In this document: positions 18,253 through 26,237 of the stretch, one piece after another | Position numbering within the stretch: position 1 is the first letter of the stretch | Layout of the letters: every line of letters begins with the position of its first letter | From: Acidobacteriota bacterium | Lineage (GTDB): Bacteria; Acidobacteriota; Terriglobia; Bryobacterales; Bryobacteraceae | NCBI GenBank assembly: GCA_016178155.1 | Contig: JACOTZ010000224.1 | Coordinates: 1 to 43,743 of the forward strand | Direction of reading: 5' to 3' | Length of the DNA: 43,743 nt | Made by a program: the position numbers and the translations under genes | Notes under the pieces: generated by a model | Database searches by the model: none | What the model saw: the letters and a program-made list of their open reading frames with translations, nothing else | Told to the model about the DNA's origin: nothing

Positions 18253-19249
18253 GCTCCTGCTGCTCAGCGCCAGTGCGCTCGCGCAAAACGACGCCCTGAT
18301 CGAAGGATTGAAGCAGTTTCAGGCCGGCAACTACGCGGCCGCCGAGGCCTCGCTCGCAAAAGCTCAAGCCGACCCCCGCGGGCGCGCATTTCTGGCGCTG
18401 ACCCGTGCCGCCACCAGCCGCTGCCGGCAGGCGGCTGCGGAATTGGCCGATCAGTTCGAGAAAAATACTGACGCTGAGGTGCGGCGGCTCACAGGCATCG
18501 CGCTGGTCCAGTGCCAGCTAGGAGGTAACCGGATCGACGAGGCGCAGGCAACGGCGGCGAAGCTCAGGGCGGCATTCCCGAACGACGCCGACGTTCTCTA
18601 CCAGCTTGCGCGGCTGCACATGCGCGCCTGGAACGATATCGTCTACGAGATGTTTCAAAAGGCGCCAGCATCCTTCCGCGTGAATCAGATCTCGGCCGAG
18701 ATTTTCGAAACGCAGGCTAACTATCCCGCGGCCATCGCCGAGTACCGCAAAGCAATCGAAAAGAACCCGCGGGCGCTGAACCTGCATTTCCGGCTCGGGC
18801 GCGCGCTGCTGCTGAACTCGCACGCGCGGGAGGCGCTCGCCCAGGCGCTCCAGGAATTCGAAGCCGAGCTGGCGCTGAATCCTCATGACGCCGCCGCCGA
18901 GTACCAGATCGGGCAGATTCTGACGGCGCAGCAGAAGCCCGCGGAGGCCGCACGCCGCTACCAGCGCGCCCTCGAGCTGGCGCCCGATTTTCCCGAAGCG
19001 CTGCTCGCGCTGGGCAAGTGGAAGCTCACGGAGCGCCGCAACGACGAAGCGATCACCCTGCTCGAGAGGTCGGTACGGATGCTGCCACGCAGCGAGGCCG
19101 CGCGCTACAGCCTCATGATGGCGTATCGCAACGCCGGCCGTACCGCCGACGCTCTGCGGGAGAAGGCGGAGCTCGAAAAACTGCAGAAGCCGCCGGAGGG
19201 CGAGTTCACCGAATTCCTGAAGAAGCTCGGCGAGAAGAAACCGGAATGA
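18239..19249 (+). CDS. Secreted TPR-repeat protein
   Basis: A 336-residue protein with a short signal (MRAIKLLLLSASALAQ). TPR units span most of its length (DALIEGLKQFQAGNYAAAEASL, YPAAIAEYRKAIEKNPRALNL, AAAEYQIGQILTAQQKPAEA, FPEALLALGKWKLTERRNDEA). A Lys/Glu-rich tail ends the protein. It overlaps both neighbours (14 bp upstream, ATGA downstream). It is a probable periplasmic scaffold like the first gene of the operon. Confidence 0.88.
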   Translation: MRAIKLLLLSASALAQNDALIEGLKQFQAGNYAAAEASLAKAQADPRGRAFLALTRAATSRCRQAAAELADQFEKNTDAEVRRLTGIALVQCQLGGNRIDEAQATAAKLRAAFPNDADVLYQLARLHMRAWNDIVYEMFQKAPASFRVNQISAEIFETQANYPAAIAEYRKAIEKNPRALNLHFRLGRALLLNSHAREALAQALQEFEAELALNPHDAAAEYQIGQILTAQQKPAEAARRYQRALELAPDFPEALLALGKWKLTERRNDEAITLLERSVRMLPRSEAARYSLMMAYRNAGRTADALREKAELEKLQKPPEGEFTEFLKKLGEKKPE

Positions 19250-20874
19250 GATACGCCGCGCTCGGCGTGGCGCTGCTCGCCGTCTCCTCGCTCCCCGACT
19301 ACCGCAATGTGGCGCAGCGAGCCGGGCTGGTGCACGTGTTTCCGAACGGCGGCGACACTGCGAAGCGGTACATCCTTGAAACCACCGGCAGCGGTGCGGC
19401 CTTCCTGGACTACGATAACGACGGCTTCCAGGATGCCTTTCTGGTCTCGGGCGAGGGCGGCACGAACCGTCTCTATCGCAACGATCAGAGGGGCCACTTC
19501 GCCGAGGTGACGGCCGCGGCCGGACTCGGGCGCAAAGGCTGGGGCCAGGGAGTCTGCGCCGGTGATTATGACAACGACGGCTTCACTGATCTAGTTGTCA
19601 CGTATTGGGGGCGGAACGTCCTCTATCGCAACCTCGAGGGCCGCCGCTTCCTGGACGTCACCGGCCGCGCCCGGCTCACGCAGGAGCGCACGCGCTATAA
19701 CACGGGCTGCGCCTTTCTCGACTATGACCGTGACGGCGATCTCGACCTATTCGTCGCCAACTACCTGAAATTCGATTTCGCCACGGCGCCTCAACCTGGC
19801 GCTAATCCTTACTGCTGGTACCGCAACCTGCCTGTGAACTGCGGGCCCCGGGGGCTCGCCTTCGACTCGAATCTCCTGTACCGCAACGACGGCGGCGTCT
19901 TCACCGACGTCTCGGAGTCCGCGGGTGTCGCTACCGGGCAGCAAAGTTACTGTCTGGGTGTGCTGACCGGCGACTTCACGGGCGACGGCTGGACCGACGT
20001 GTTCGTCGCCTGCGACCAGACGCCGTCGCTGCTCTATGTGAATCAGCGCGACGGCAGGTTCTCCGAGGAGGGGTTGCTGCGGGGTGTCGCGCTCGATGAG
20101 CACGGGAAAGCTTTATCGGGAATGGGCGCGGCCGCGGGGGACTACGATGGCGACGGCCGGCTGGACATCTTCCGGACCAACTTCTCCGACGAACGCGAGA
20201 CGCTGTATCGCAATCGCGGCGAAGGGGAGTTCGACGAGACTACGAGTCTTGCCGGCCTGGCCCACAACACCCGCTTCGTCGGCTGGGGATGCGCGTTCTT
20301 GGACTTCGACAACGATGGCTGGAAGGACCTGCTGCTGGTCAACGGCCACGTCTTTCCCGAGGTCGAAAAGCTCAAGATCGATATCCGCTACAAGGACCGC
20401 GCCATCCTCTACCGCAACCTCGGCGGCGGCCGTTTCGCGGATATTTCGGAGAGCGGGGGCGCCGCCATGCGGGAGCGCCACTCCGCGCGCGGCTTAGCCG
20501 TCGGAGATACGGACAATGACGGGTCGCTCGAGGCGCTGGTCAACAATCAAAACGAGCCGCCGTCGCTCTTCGCCGCCGCGCGCGGGCCCACGGGCAACTG
20601 GATGATCCTCGACCTGGTGGGCGTGCAGACGAATCGCAGCGCGCTCGGGGCCCGGGTGCGCGTAACCGCCGGAGGCCGCACCCGGATCGATGAGGTGCGC
20701 AGCGGCGGCAGCTATCTCTCACAAGGCGATCTGCGGCTGCATTTCGGCGTTGCGCGCGCCCCGGCAGCCGACATCGAGGTGGAGTGGCCAAGCGGGACGA
20801 AGCAGACCCTACGCGCCGTGCCGGTGAACCGGGTGGTGAAGATCCTGGAAACAGAAAAGCCCACCGGCGGTTGA
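19246..20874 (+). CDS. CRTAC1-type secreted protein (FG-GAP repeats plus ASPIC/UnbV)
   Basis: A 542-residue protein starting at the ATG that overlaps the upstream TGA. The signal peptide is MRYAALGVALLAVSSLP. FG-GAP blades follow (DYDNDGFQDAFLVSG, DYDNDGFTDLVVTYWG, DYDRDGDLDLFVANYL, DFTGDGWTDVFVACDQ, DYDGDGRLDIFRTNFSD, DFDNDGWKDLLLVNGH). The ASPIC/UnbV domain (GVQTNRSALGARVRVTAGG, SGGSYLSQGD, EVEWPSGTKQTL) is near residues 450-520. It is clearly paralogous to the gene at 5177-6922 on the opposite strand: blade order, YILETTGNGA/YILETTGSGA and KGWGQGVCAGDYDNDGF correspond. It is the last gene of the operon; its stop codon lies inside the loop of the terminator hairpin. Confidence 0.93.
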   Translation: MRYAALGVALLAVSSLPDYRNVAQRAGLVHVFPNGGDTAKRYILETTGSGAAFLDYDNDGFQDAFLVSGEGGTNRLYRNDQRGHFAEVTAAAGLGRKGWGQGVCAGDYDNDGFTDLVVTYWGRNVLYRNLEGRRFLDVTGRARLTQERTRYNTGCAFLDYDRDGDLDLFVANYLKFDFATAPQPGANPYCWYRNLPVNCGPRGLAFDSNLLYRNDGGVFTDVSESAGVATGQQSYCLGVLTGDFTGDGWTDVFVACDQTPSLLYVNQRDGRFSEEGLLRGVALDEHGKALSGMGAAAGDYDGDGRLDIFRTNFSDERETLYRNRGEGEFDETTSLAGLAHNTRFVGWGCAFLDFDNDGWKDLLLVNGHVFPEVEKLKIDIRYKDRAILYRNLGGGRFADISESGGAAMRERHSARGLAVGDTDNDGSLEALVNNQNEPPSLFAAARGPTGNWMILDLVGVQTNRSALGARVRVTAGGRTRIDEVRSGGSYLSQGDLRLHFGVARAPAADIEVEWPSGTKQTLRAVPVNRVVKILETEKPTGG

Positions 20875-20885
20875 AACCGGTGGGC
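20859..20885 (-). terminator. Intrinsic terminator of the convergent TPR gene, hairpin shared with the end of the eight-gene operon
   Basis: GCCCACCGG (20859-20867) and CCGGTGGGC (20877-20885) form a perfect 9-bp stem with a 9-nt loop. On the minus strand the stem is followed by TTTTCTGTTT, a classic rho-independent terminator for the gene at 20907-22283. On the plus strand there is no T-run, and the stop codon of the last operon gene (20872-20874) lies in the loop. Confidence 0.85.
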
Positions 20886-20906
20886 CGGAATGGTTGCTAC
20901 CTGCTA

Positions 20907-22283
20907 CTAGCGGCGGCGAGCCGGCTTGCGGGCGGCCGGCTTGCGCGCTGCCGGCTTCTTGGCAGCCGTGGCGGCGGGCCAGCCGCTGATATCCGCTTTC
21001 TCGGCTTCGAACGTAACCATGAACGGCTCCTTGGTGTAGCTCTTGGCTACGCCCGTGAATTCGATTACAGTCCCTGGATCGGCGTTGTTCGGCAGCGGCG
21101 TTTCGAACTTCAGCGTCACTTCAGGTGTGGTGCCGTCCGACAGGGCAAGCTGGACTTCCTTGGGCCGGCGCGTGGGCGTTTGCGAGACCACTTTCCCGCG
21201 CAGCGACTTTTCAGGCAGCTTGGCGTCCTTCATGTTGGACTCGAAGTATTGCTCGCCCTCAGCTCCGATCAGGGCTGCCTTGAGCTTCCTCCAAAGGGCC
21301 CCCTGAGGATCGGCTTCGTCAATTTTTTGTTGCGCCCGCACCTTCTCCTCTTCAATGTCCTTGATGCTCTTGATCTTGAAACCCGCAGGCGGAGTCGCAT
21401 TCGCCTTGGCCGTTTTCTTCAGTTCGTCAAGTCCGCTGGTGTCGCCGTGATAACCGCTGTAGGCCTTCTGCAGGTACTTGTCAACATCAGTGCGGCCGGC
21501 GGGCGCCAGCGAGCCGGGACCGTCATAGGCGGCAGCCCGGGCCCAGTAGAAGAGGGCGGTCGGATATCGCTCCACGTTCTTCTCCGCGGCAATCACGTTC
21601 GCCAGCCAGTAGGCGACGTCGCCCTGCGCGGCGTTCGCCTTGAGGCTCGCAAGCAACGCCTGCTCGGCAGCCGGGTTGTTCTTTCGCACCATCTCGACCC
21701 ATCCAATCGCCTTGTGCGCGATGGCTTCCATGTCCGAGCGAGCCTTGGCCCACTGGGCATCATTCATCTGCTGCGGCTTCTTCTCTTTGGCGAAGGTGGC
21801 GTCGAGGTTGGCCAGCATCCCGCGGGCGGCCTTCTCGGCGGTATCGAGAGCGCTTGGGCTGTTATCGCCCATCGAGGGCGTCAGGAAGGCGACCCAGTAG
21901 AGAGCCGTGAAATCCTTGGGATCGATCGTGAGCAGCTCTTTGGCCGTTTCGATAATCTTCGCGGTCTGTCCCAGCGCCTGATAGGTATTGATGTAAAGTA
22001 GCAGCCGCTCCTGCCGAAAGGCGGTGCTCGGATACTTTTGCTTCCACGTGTTGAGCAGGTCCAGCTTCTTCTGACCGTTCTGCTCTTTGGTGATCGCGTC
22101 GTACAAGTCGTACTCCGCGCGATCTTTCCACTCCTTCTTAGGCGCCGCGGGCGTTTGGCCCTGGGCAGTCTGGCCGCCCTGCGACGCCTGCCCCTGCGCC
22201 CGGGCCTGATGCAACCACGGCGGCATACTCAGAAGCGAAGCGGCGGCGGCAACACCCAGAATCTTTGAAAAGTTAACCAGCAC
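20907..22283 (-). CDS. Secreted TPR-like protein with basic Lys/Ala/Pro/Arg-rich tail
   Basis: A 458-residue protein from a GTG (22283-22281) with upstream GGGAGG. The signal peptide is about residues 1-29 (SKILGVAAAASLLSMPPWLHQARA), followed by a Gln/Gly-rich linker. A helical TPR-like region (YDLYDAITKEQNGQKKLDLL, TYQALGQTAKIIETAKELLT, AHKAIGWVEMVRKNNPAAEQAL, YPTALFYWARAAAYDG) covers about 50-330. A small beta domain follows (GKVVSQTPTRRPKEVQLALS, PGTVIEFTGVAKSY). The C-terminal 20 residues are repeats of KPAARKPAARKPARRR, which could bind nucleic acid or acidic polymers. Function unknown. Homologues of this layout are common in acidobacteria (from memory). Confidence 0.85.
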   Translation of the reverse strand: MLVNFSKILGVAAAASLLSMPPWLHQARAQGQASQGGQTAQGQTPAAPKKEWKDRAEYDLYDAITKEQNGQKKLDLLNTWKQKYPSTAFRQERLLLYINTYQALGQTAKIIETAKELLTIDPKDFTALYWVAFLTPSMGDNSPSALDTAEKAARGMLANLDATFAKEKKPQQMNDAQWAKARSDMEAIAHKAIGWVEMVRKNNPAAEQALLASLKANAAQGDVAYWLANVIAAEKNVERYPTALFYWARAAAYDGPGSLAPAGRTDVDKYLQKAYSGYHGDTSGLDELKKTAKANATPPAGFKIKSIKDIEEEKVRAQQKIDEADPQGALWRKLKAALIGAEGEQYFESNMKDAKLPEKSLRGKVVSQTPTRRPKEVQLALSDGTTPEVTLKFETPLPNNADPGTVIEFTGVAKSYTKEPFMVTFEAEKADISGWPAATAAKKPAARKPAARKPARRR

Positions 22284-22620
22284 TTCCCTGGCCTCCCTCA
22301 GTTTACGTTGTCATCAGAAGCTTCAAAGAACTCGCTTTCACACCGAGCAAGGTCTTGGAACCCAGACGATAAGAAGATCGCGTACCTTGCGGAGTATATC
22401 CGAATCGGACAATCTCCCGCAACCTTCTCAGAAACCGACCTCCGCTCCTCCATAGCTCTCGAGGCTGGTGCTCGGGGATCCGACAACGTTCCCCGCGACC
22501 ACACCGGCTCGGCCCGGCGGCGTCTTTTCCCTTAGATGCATCGCCACGCGGTTGTGTTCCCGTGATTACAATCGCTAGATCCGGATCGCGGCTCGTTGCC
22601 GTCCCGCAAATACAGTACGC
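22284..22620. other. Intergenic region without a recognisable gene
   Basis: About 340 bp. It must hold the promoter of the minus-strand TPR gene. A short inverted repeat (CGGGGA near 22474, TCCCCG near 22491) and no good coding frame were seen. Confidence 0.4.
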
Positions 22621-23195
22621 TCAGGTGGGCTCCCCGATGAGGATAATCGGGTCGCGCGGGCGGATCCGGCCGCCTTCGAGCACGGCGGCGTAAAAGCCGC
22701 TAAGCCCCCACTTCGGCGACCGAGGGTCGCCTGACTTGACCTGCCGGTCGTAGATCTCCCGCCCGATACCCTGGCCATACACTTCGATGGTTCGGCAGGG
22801 ACGCGCAGGCGCGTCAGCTCCAGGAGCGCGCCCCCGATGCGGTAGCGTTGGCCGGGGCGCAGGGCACGCGGGTCGACGCCTTCGGTCGTGATATTCTCGC
22901 CGAGCGCGCCCGGATAGACCGCATAGCCGCGTTTCCTGAGCAGATCGATCGTCTCGGAAGCGATCAGAAGGATAGCCTTTTCCGGCCCGCCGTGATGCTG
23001 AGGGTGAGCACAGGCATCACCTTCGATGCCCAGCCGCGCGATGATGGCTTGGGAGACCGGGCGCTTCGGGACGCCGCCCTCGCTCAGTACGATCCACCAC
23101 TCCGAGCCGCGACTGTCAAGGAGCGGAATTTTGCGCCAGGAAATAGCACGCTTCCGCGGTTGGGCAGCCAGCCATGGCCTCCGTTCGATCCGCAT
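22621..23195 (-). pseudogene. MOSC-domain protein gene with a -1 frameshift
   Basis: The upstream part encodes a MOSC N-terminus (EGGVPKRPVSQAIIARLGIEGD, HPQHHGGPEKAILLIASETI, YPGALGENITTEGVD, LRPGQRYRIGGALLELTRLRVP). Near 22796-22801 the frame is lost: one base is missing in GTCCCTGCCG. Adding it gives the family motif RVPCRTIEVYGQGIG and continues to SGFYAAVLEGGRIRP with a stop at 22623-22621. MOSC proteins bind molybdenum-cofactor sulfur through that conserved cysteine. The start is uncertain: the ATG at 23195 is the closest in frame, but the residues between it and the MOSC core look non-native, so the N-terminus may also be damaged. A sequencing indel cannot be excluded. Confidence 0.75.
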
Positions 23196-23396
23196 TCTCG
23201 CGAGGGCTCCGCGGCGGGTTCGGGAAAGCCGATCGCAAGTGGCGCTGGAACGGGAGGTCCTGTACGTGATTTTCAAGTGCGCCCCGCGGCCAGGCGCCAG
23301 CGATTGAACCGCGCCGCAAGCGCCGCGTGTAGGAGTTTCTGAAGAGAGACCGGAGGACCGATGGCGTGCGGGCGAATGCTCTCGTGATCTTCCGCT

Positions 23397-24107
23397 TTAG
23401 CGGCCGCTCGACTCGTCCCTTGTGCGCTGCGTCGCGGGAGCTGATTTACGGCATGCCGCGAGGCGGACCCATAGAATCGCAAGAGCGAGGACAGTGCCAA
23501 CCAGCAGGTTTGTACCCGGCTCGGGGACAGCGTAGTCGCTGGTGAAAGCAGAGAACTGGGCGGTGCCGGTGCTGTCCGTCTGCAACAGCACCGTCGTGAC
23601 CACGTTCAAGGACGCCTCGGGCGAGATGTTCGACGACTTTACGGTTGGGGAAGTGTTCGAGACCTCGAGCCCCGGCAGAGCGGATCCGGCGGGGTTGGTT
23701 GGCGTGATGACGCTCGTGACAGAGACGGAGGCGCCTCCGGTCACCGTCAGGCCCGTCGCGTCCAGGCGTGCATTGTACGTGTATGCATTCACATCGAAGG
23801 CCAGCGCGAACGTCATCGTGGAGTCAGGCGTCGAAAGCGAAAAGGTCGTTGCGGGAGCCACCGGGGTGATGCTGAAGCCGTTGAAGAGACCAGCCACGAC
23901 AGGGTCGATCATGACGGAATCGGGTTCCGGGGCGTTCAGTGTGTCTTGAAAATAGTTGAAGTTTGTAAACAGCACGCCTCCGACGGTGCATCCTTCGGTC
24001 AAACCTTCATAGGCGGAAGCCAAGCCGGAAACGCAGCTCGTCGGAACAGCCACAGCGGGGCTTACCCCAATTGCAGCCGCTATGGTAAGCACGTACAGTC
24101 TCTTCAC
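23397..24107 (-). CDS. PEP-CTERM sorting-domain protein
   Basis: A 236-residue protein from a GTG (24107-24105). The signal peptide is MKRLYVLTIAAAIGVSPAVAV. A Thr/Ser/Val-rich beta domain with few charges follows. Near residues 193-220 lies a PEP-CTERM anchor: VPEPGTNLLVG, a hydrophobic helix, then RLAACRK. Such proteins are cut and attached or released by exosortase during exopolysaccharide export; no exosortase is in this window. Unusually, about 15 hydrophilic residues follow the basic cluster. Two cysteines near the N-terminus (TSCVSGL, EGCTVGG) may pair. The partner gene at 24357 is divergent. Confidence 0.85.
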   Translation of the reverse strand: MKRLYVLTIAAAIGVSPAVAVPTSCVSGLASAYEGLTEGCTVGGVLFTNFNYFQDTLNAPEPDSVMIDPVVAGLFNGFSITPVAPATTFSLSTPDSTMTFALAFDVNAYTYNARLDATGLTVTGGASVSVTSVITPTNPAGSALPGLEVSNTSPTVKSSNISPEASLNVVTTVLLQTDSTGTAQFSAFTSDYAVPEPGTNLLVGTVLALAILWVRLAACRKSAPATQRTRDESSGR

Positions 24108-24356
24108 GGCTAGAGTATGGCCTGCTTTGCATTCTTCGGCTAGTAGTCATTCGCCTGAGATAGATCCAGTGCTGTAACAGTACATGTTGGCTAGCACCGT
24201 GAGCTGCGGTCCGCCCAAGCGGAGACCGGGGCGCCGTGAAACTCAACGGTGTCTGCCCGATAACTTGCGGGCTAGTACGCGATGGGGACAGGCTACCCGT
24301 ACTTTGCGTACCAACGGGTGATTCTGCCGCAGGTGTGAACACGGCACAATCGACTC
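24108..24356. promoter_or_regulatory. Divergent promoter region between two PEP-CTERM genes
   Basis: A 249-bp spacer that must contain both promoters. I checked for a sigma-54 -24/-12 pair, common for PEP-CTERM genes in other phyla, and found only a wrongly spaced TGGC...TTGCA near 24118-24131. No convincing sigma-70 pair was seen either. Confidence 0.3.
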
Positions 24357-25106
24357 ATGAAGTGGCATCTCCTCGGTATTCTCGCGGCAATGCTGTTGTA
24401 CAGCAACGGGTATGCCGCCGTAGTGGAGAGCGGGACAATCAACCTTGAGGACAGTGGCCTCGGCAACCAGCTCACGATTCTGACTGCGAGCGGAGCCGGC
24501 TGTGTCGGCCGCGCGGGCGGCGTGGACGTGGTTGGCGGCGCCACTTGCGAAAGCTGGTCCGGTATTCTCGGTCCGACGAACCTCAACCAGACGCAAACGC
24601 GGTCTTTTGGGGAACTTGGGATCGCGTCACCTTCGGACCTGCGCCTGGTCTTCAATCCCGCGGAAACCGGCTCCGACCCGGGGGTGACACTGGTGGACCT
24701 GGTCGCGATGGTATTCAGCAGCACCGGCGGCTCGCCGCTGTTTACGGCGTCGTTGGGGGGAGCGCTAGTGATCCCGGATGCCGGCACGGGGACCGGAACG
24801 TCCGGGTTCCTTTTCGTTCTCGACGGGGACTCTCAACAAGGCATCGCCCCCTTCCTCGATCCGTCGAATCGACTGGGACTCGCCTTTGCAACCGTCCAGC
24901 AGGATGGAGCCGACGAAACCTTCTTCTTCTTTGGACCTTCCTCCGCCGACGAACCCACTGGGGTGCCCGAACCGGCCGTGACATATCTCCTGGTATCGGG
25001 ACTCGGCATGATGTGGTTTCTACGGCGTTGGACGGGTGTCGAGCGGATGCATGAAGCGATCGGGCGATCTCCGAGAGCGAAGATCAGCGGCCGGCGAGGC
25101 GCATAG
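24357..25106 (+). CDS. PEP-CTERM sorting-domain protein
   Basis: A 249-residue protein with a signal peptide (MKWHLLGILAAMLLYSNGYAA), a Gly/Thr/Ser-rich beta domain (about 25-205) and a PEP-CTERM segment: VPEPAVTYLLVSGLGMMWFLRR. About 25 further residues (to KISGRRGA) follow the RR, which is longer than normal for this sorting signal. Cysteines in GAGCVGRAGG and GATCESWSG may form a disulfide. It is probably an exosortase substrate at the cell surface, divergently arranged with the other PEP-CTERM gene. Confidence 0.85.
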   Translation: MKWHLLGILAAMLLYSNGYAAVVESGTINLEDSGLGNQLTILTASGAGCVGRAGGVDVVGGATCESWSGILGPTNLNQTQTRSFGELGIASPSDLRLVFNPAETGSDPGVTLVDLVAMVFSSTGGSPLFTASLGGALVIPDAGTGTGTSGFLFVLDGDSQQGIAPFLDPSNRLGLAFATVQQDGADETFFFFGPSSADEPTGVPEPAVTYLLVSGLGMMWFLRRWTGVERMHEAIGRSPRAKISGRRGA

Positions 25107-25305
25107 CTGCTGCCGGTGGGGAAGTGCTTCGAAGCCGGTGCCCGTCAAACGCACAACCTTCCGCTCGTGATTCTGCCGTTCTGGATTCCAGGCGGATGAC
25201 GCCCGGCTCTCCGGCGAAAAGTCTGATGACGGTGTTATCGGAGAAGCCCCACAATGAAGCGAGTTCCCTTACGCTATAGTGTCTCTCCAGGGCGGTGCTG
25301 CTCAA
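25084..25305 (-). pseudogene. Possible remnant of a small excisionase-like HTH gene
   Basis: Within the spacer a minus-strand frame from a TTG at 25305 encodes ALERHYSVRELASLWGFS, then DNTVIRLFAGEPGVI, a good match to the MerR/excisionase-type helix-turn-helix of small acidobacterial DNA-binding proteins. After GVIRL the sequence no longer looks like the usual basic C-terminus. The +1 frame reads NPERQNHERKVVRL, closer to expectation, so a frameshift or decay is likely. The remaining upstream part of the open frame (25306-25494) shows nothing recognisable. Confidence 0.35.
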
Positions 25306-25475
25306 GGGTTGGCTGCACCGATCATCCTGACGGAGCCCATACTGAGAGTCCCAACGTTCTGATGCTATTAGTTGTCGAGCTGAGAAATAGGCGGTGATCG
25401 AGAGCCGGAGTGTCGTTCCCGATTTGCGAACACTGAGAGCACGCGTGACTGGCGTCACCCAGCAGCCCTGCAAGT

Positions 25476-26237
25476 TCAGTGCCTTCGTAGCCACGTACCT
25501 GGGAAATAACTCAACTCAGTGAAGTCGGCGAGCCCCGAAAACAGGGGAGTCGGTCGCTCACGGGTGAATTCTGGATGGCTGGCGAGGAAGGCGTTAACAG
25601 CGGCGCCCGCGTGGTCCCAGGACCAGGCGCTTTCGCCATTGGGCGTTCGGGCCAGGTCCGGGCAGATGCTGTCCGCCACGACGAGATAGCAGCCCTCGGA
25701 CACCAGTGGACTCAGGTGGGACAATTCTGCCGCCACATGTTGTGCCGAGTGGTCGGAATCCAGAAACACACAGACCCGCTCTCCAGGGTGGATATTTCGT
25801 TGGACCTGCAAAGCTGTTTCGGGAGATGCCGAGTCCCCTTCAATCAGAATCACCGTATCACCTGCGTTTTGCCGAACGGCCTCCTGAACGCCCGGGCGGA
25901 ATTCCCGTTCGATCGAGATGACGCGCCCGGGGCCGTGCAGTCGGCAAAGACTCGCGAAGAACAAGGTGCTGCCGCCGTCGTAAACGCCGGTTTCCACAAT
26001 CACGTCGGGCCGCAGTGTCCAGAACAGCTCGGCCAGTCGAAGCATGTCATCGGGCAGTTGCAGAAATTGTCGTCCCATCCAGGACAATGTTTGCCAATGG
26101 CCCAGGTTCCACCCGAGCACGATCCACTGGCGCGATACTATCCCGAAGGCCTCCGGAGAAAACAATGGATACTGGGCCGTGGTGCCACTCCCGGCGACCT
26201 CAAGCACAGACTGTTCCGTGTCGATGATGATCCTCAT
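25476..26237 (-). CDS. CmcI/RmoI-type SAM-dependent methyltransferase (cephalosporin hydroxylase family)
   Basis: A 253-residue protein from the ATG at 26237-26235, supported by an AAGGAG Shine-Dalgarno 8 nt upstream. The CmcI-like Rossmann domain shows VIVETGVYDGGSTLFFASL (SAM-binding loop), GRVISIEREFRPG, VCVFLDSDHSAQHVAAEL (the DSDHS metal/substrate segment) and GCYLVVADSI. CmcI and rhamnosyl O-methyltransferases of this family methylate sugar hydroxyls or antibiotic cores with Mg2+. With the neighbouring TylF-type enzyme and glycosyltransferase, a role in methylating a surface glycan is likely. The start overlaps the start of the divergent gene. Confidence 0.85.
   Translation of the reverse strand: MRIIIDTEQSVLEVAGSGTTAQYPLFSPEAFGIVSRQWIVLGWNLGHWQTLSWMGRQFLQLPDDMLRLAELFWTLRPDVIVETGVYDGGSTLFFASLCRLHGPGRVISIEREFRPGVQEAVRQNAGDTVILIEGDSASPETALQVQRNIHPGERVCVFLDSDHSAQHVAAELSHLSPLVSEGCYLVVADSICPDLARTPNGESAWSWDHAGAAVNAFLASHPEFTRERPTPLFSGLADFTELSYFPGTWLRRH

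Noticed and set aside
22298-22535. Short open frames in the spacer before the minus-strand TPR gene
   Set aside because: Overlapping frames on both strands of about 70 codons with no start signal or protein-like pattern.
24108-24140. Sigma-54 promoter for the PEP-CTERM gene
   Set aside because: TGGC and TTGCA are present but the GG-to-GC spacing is two bases too short.
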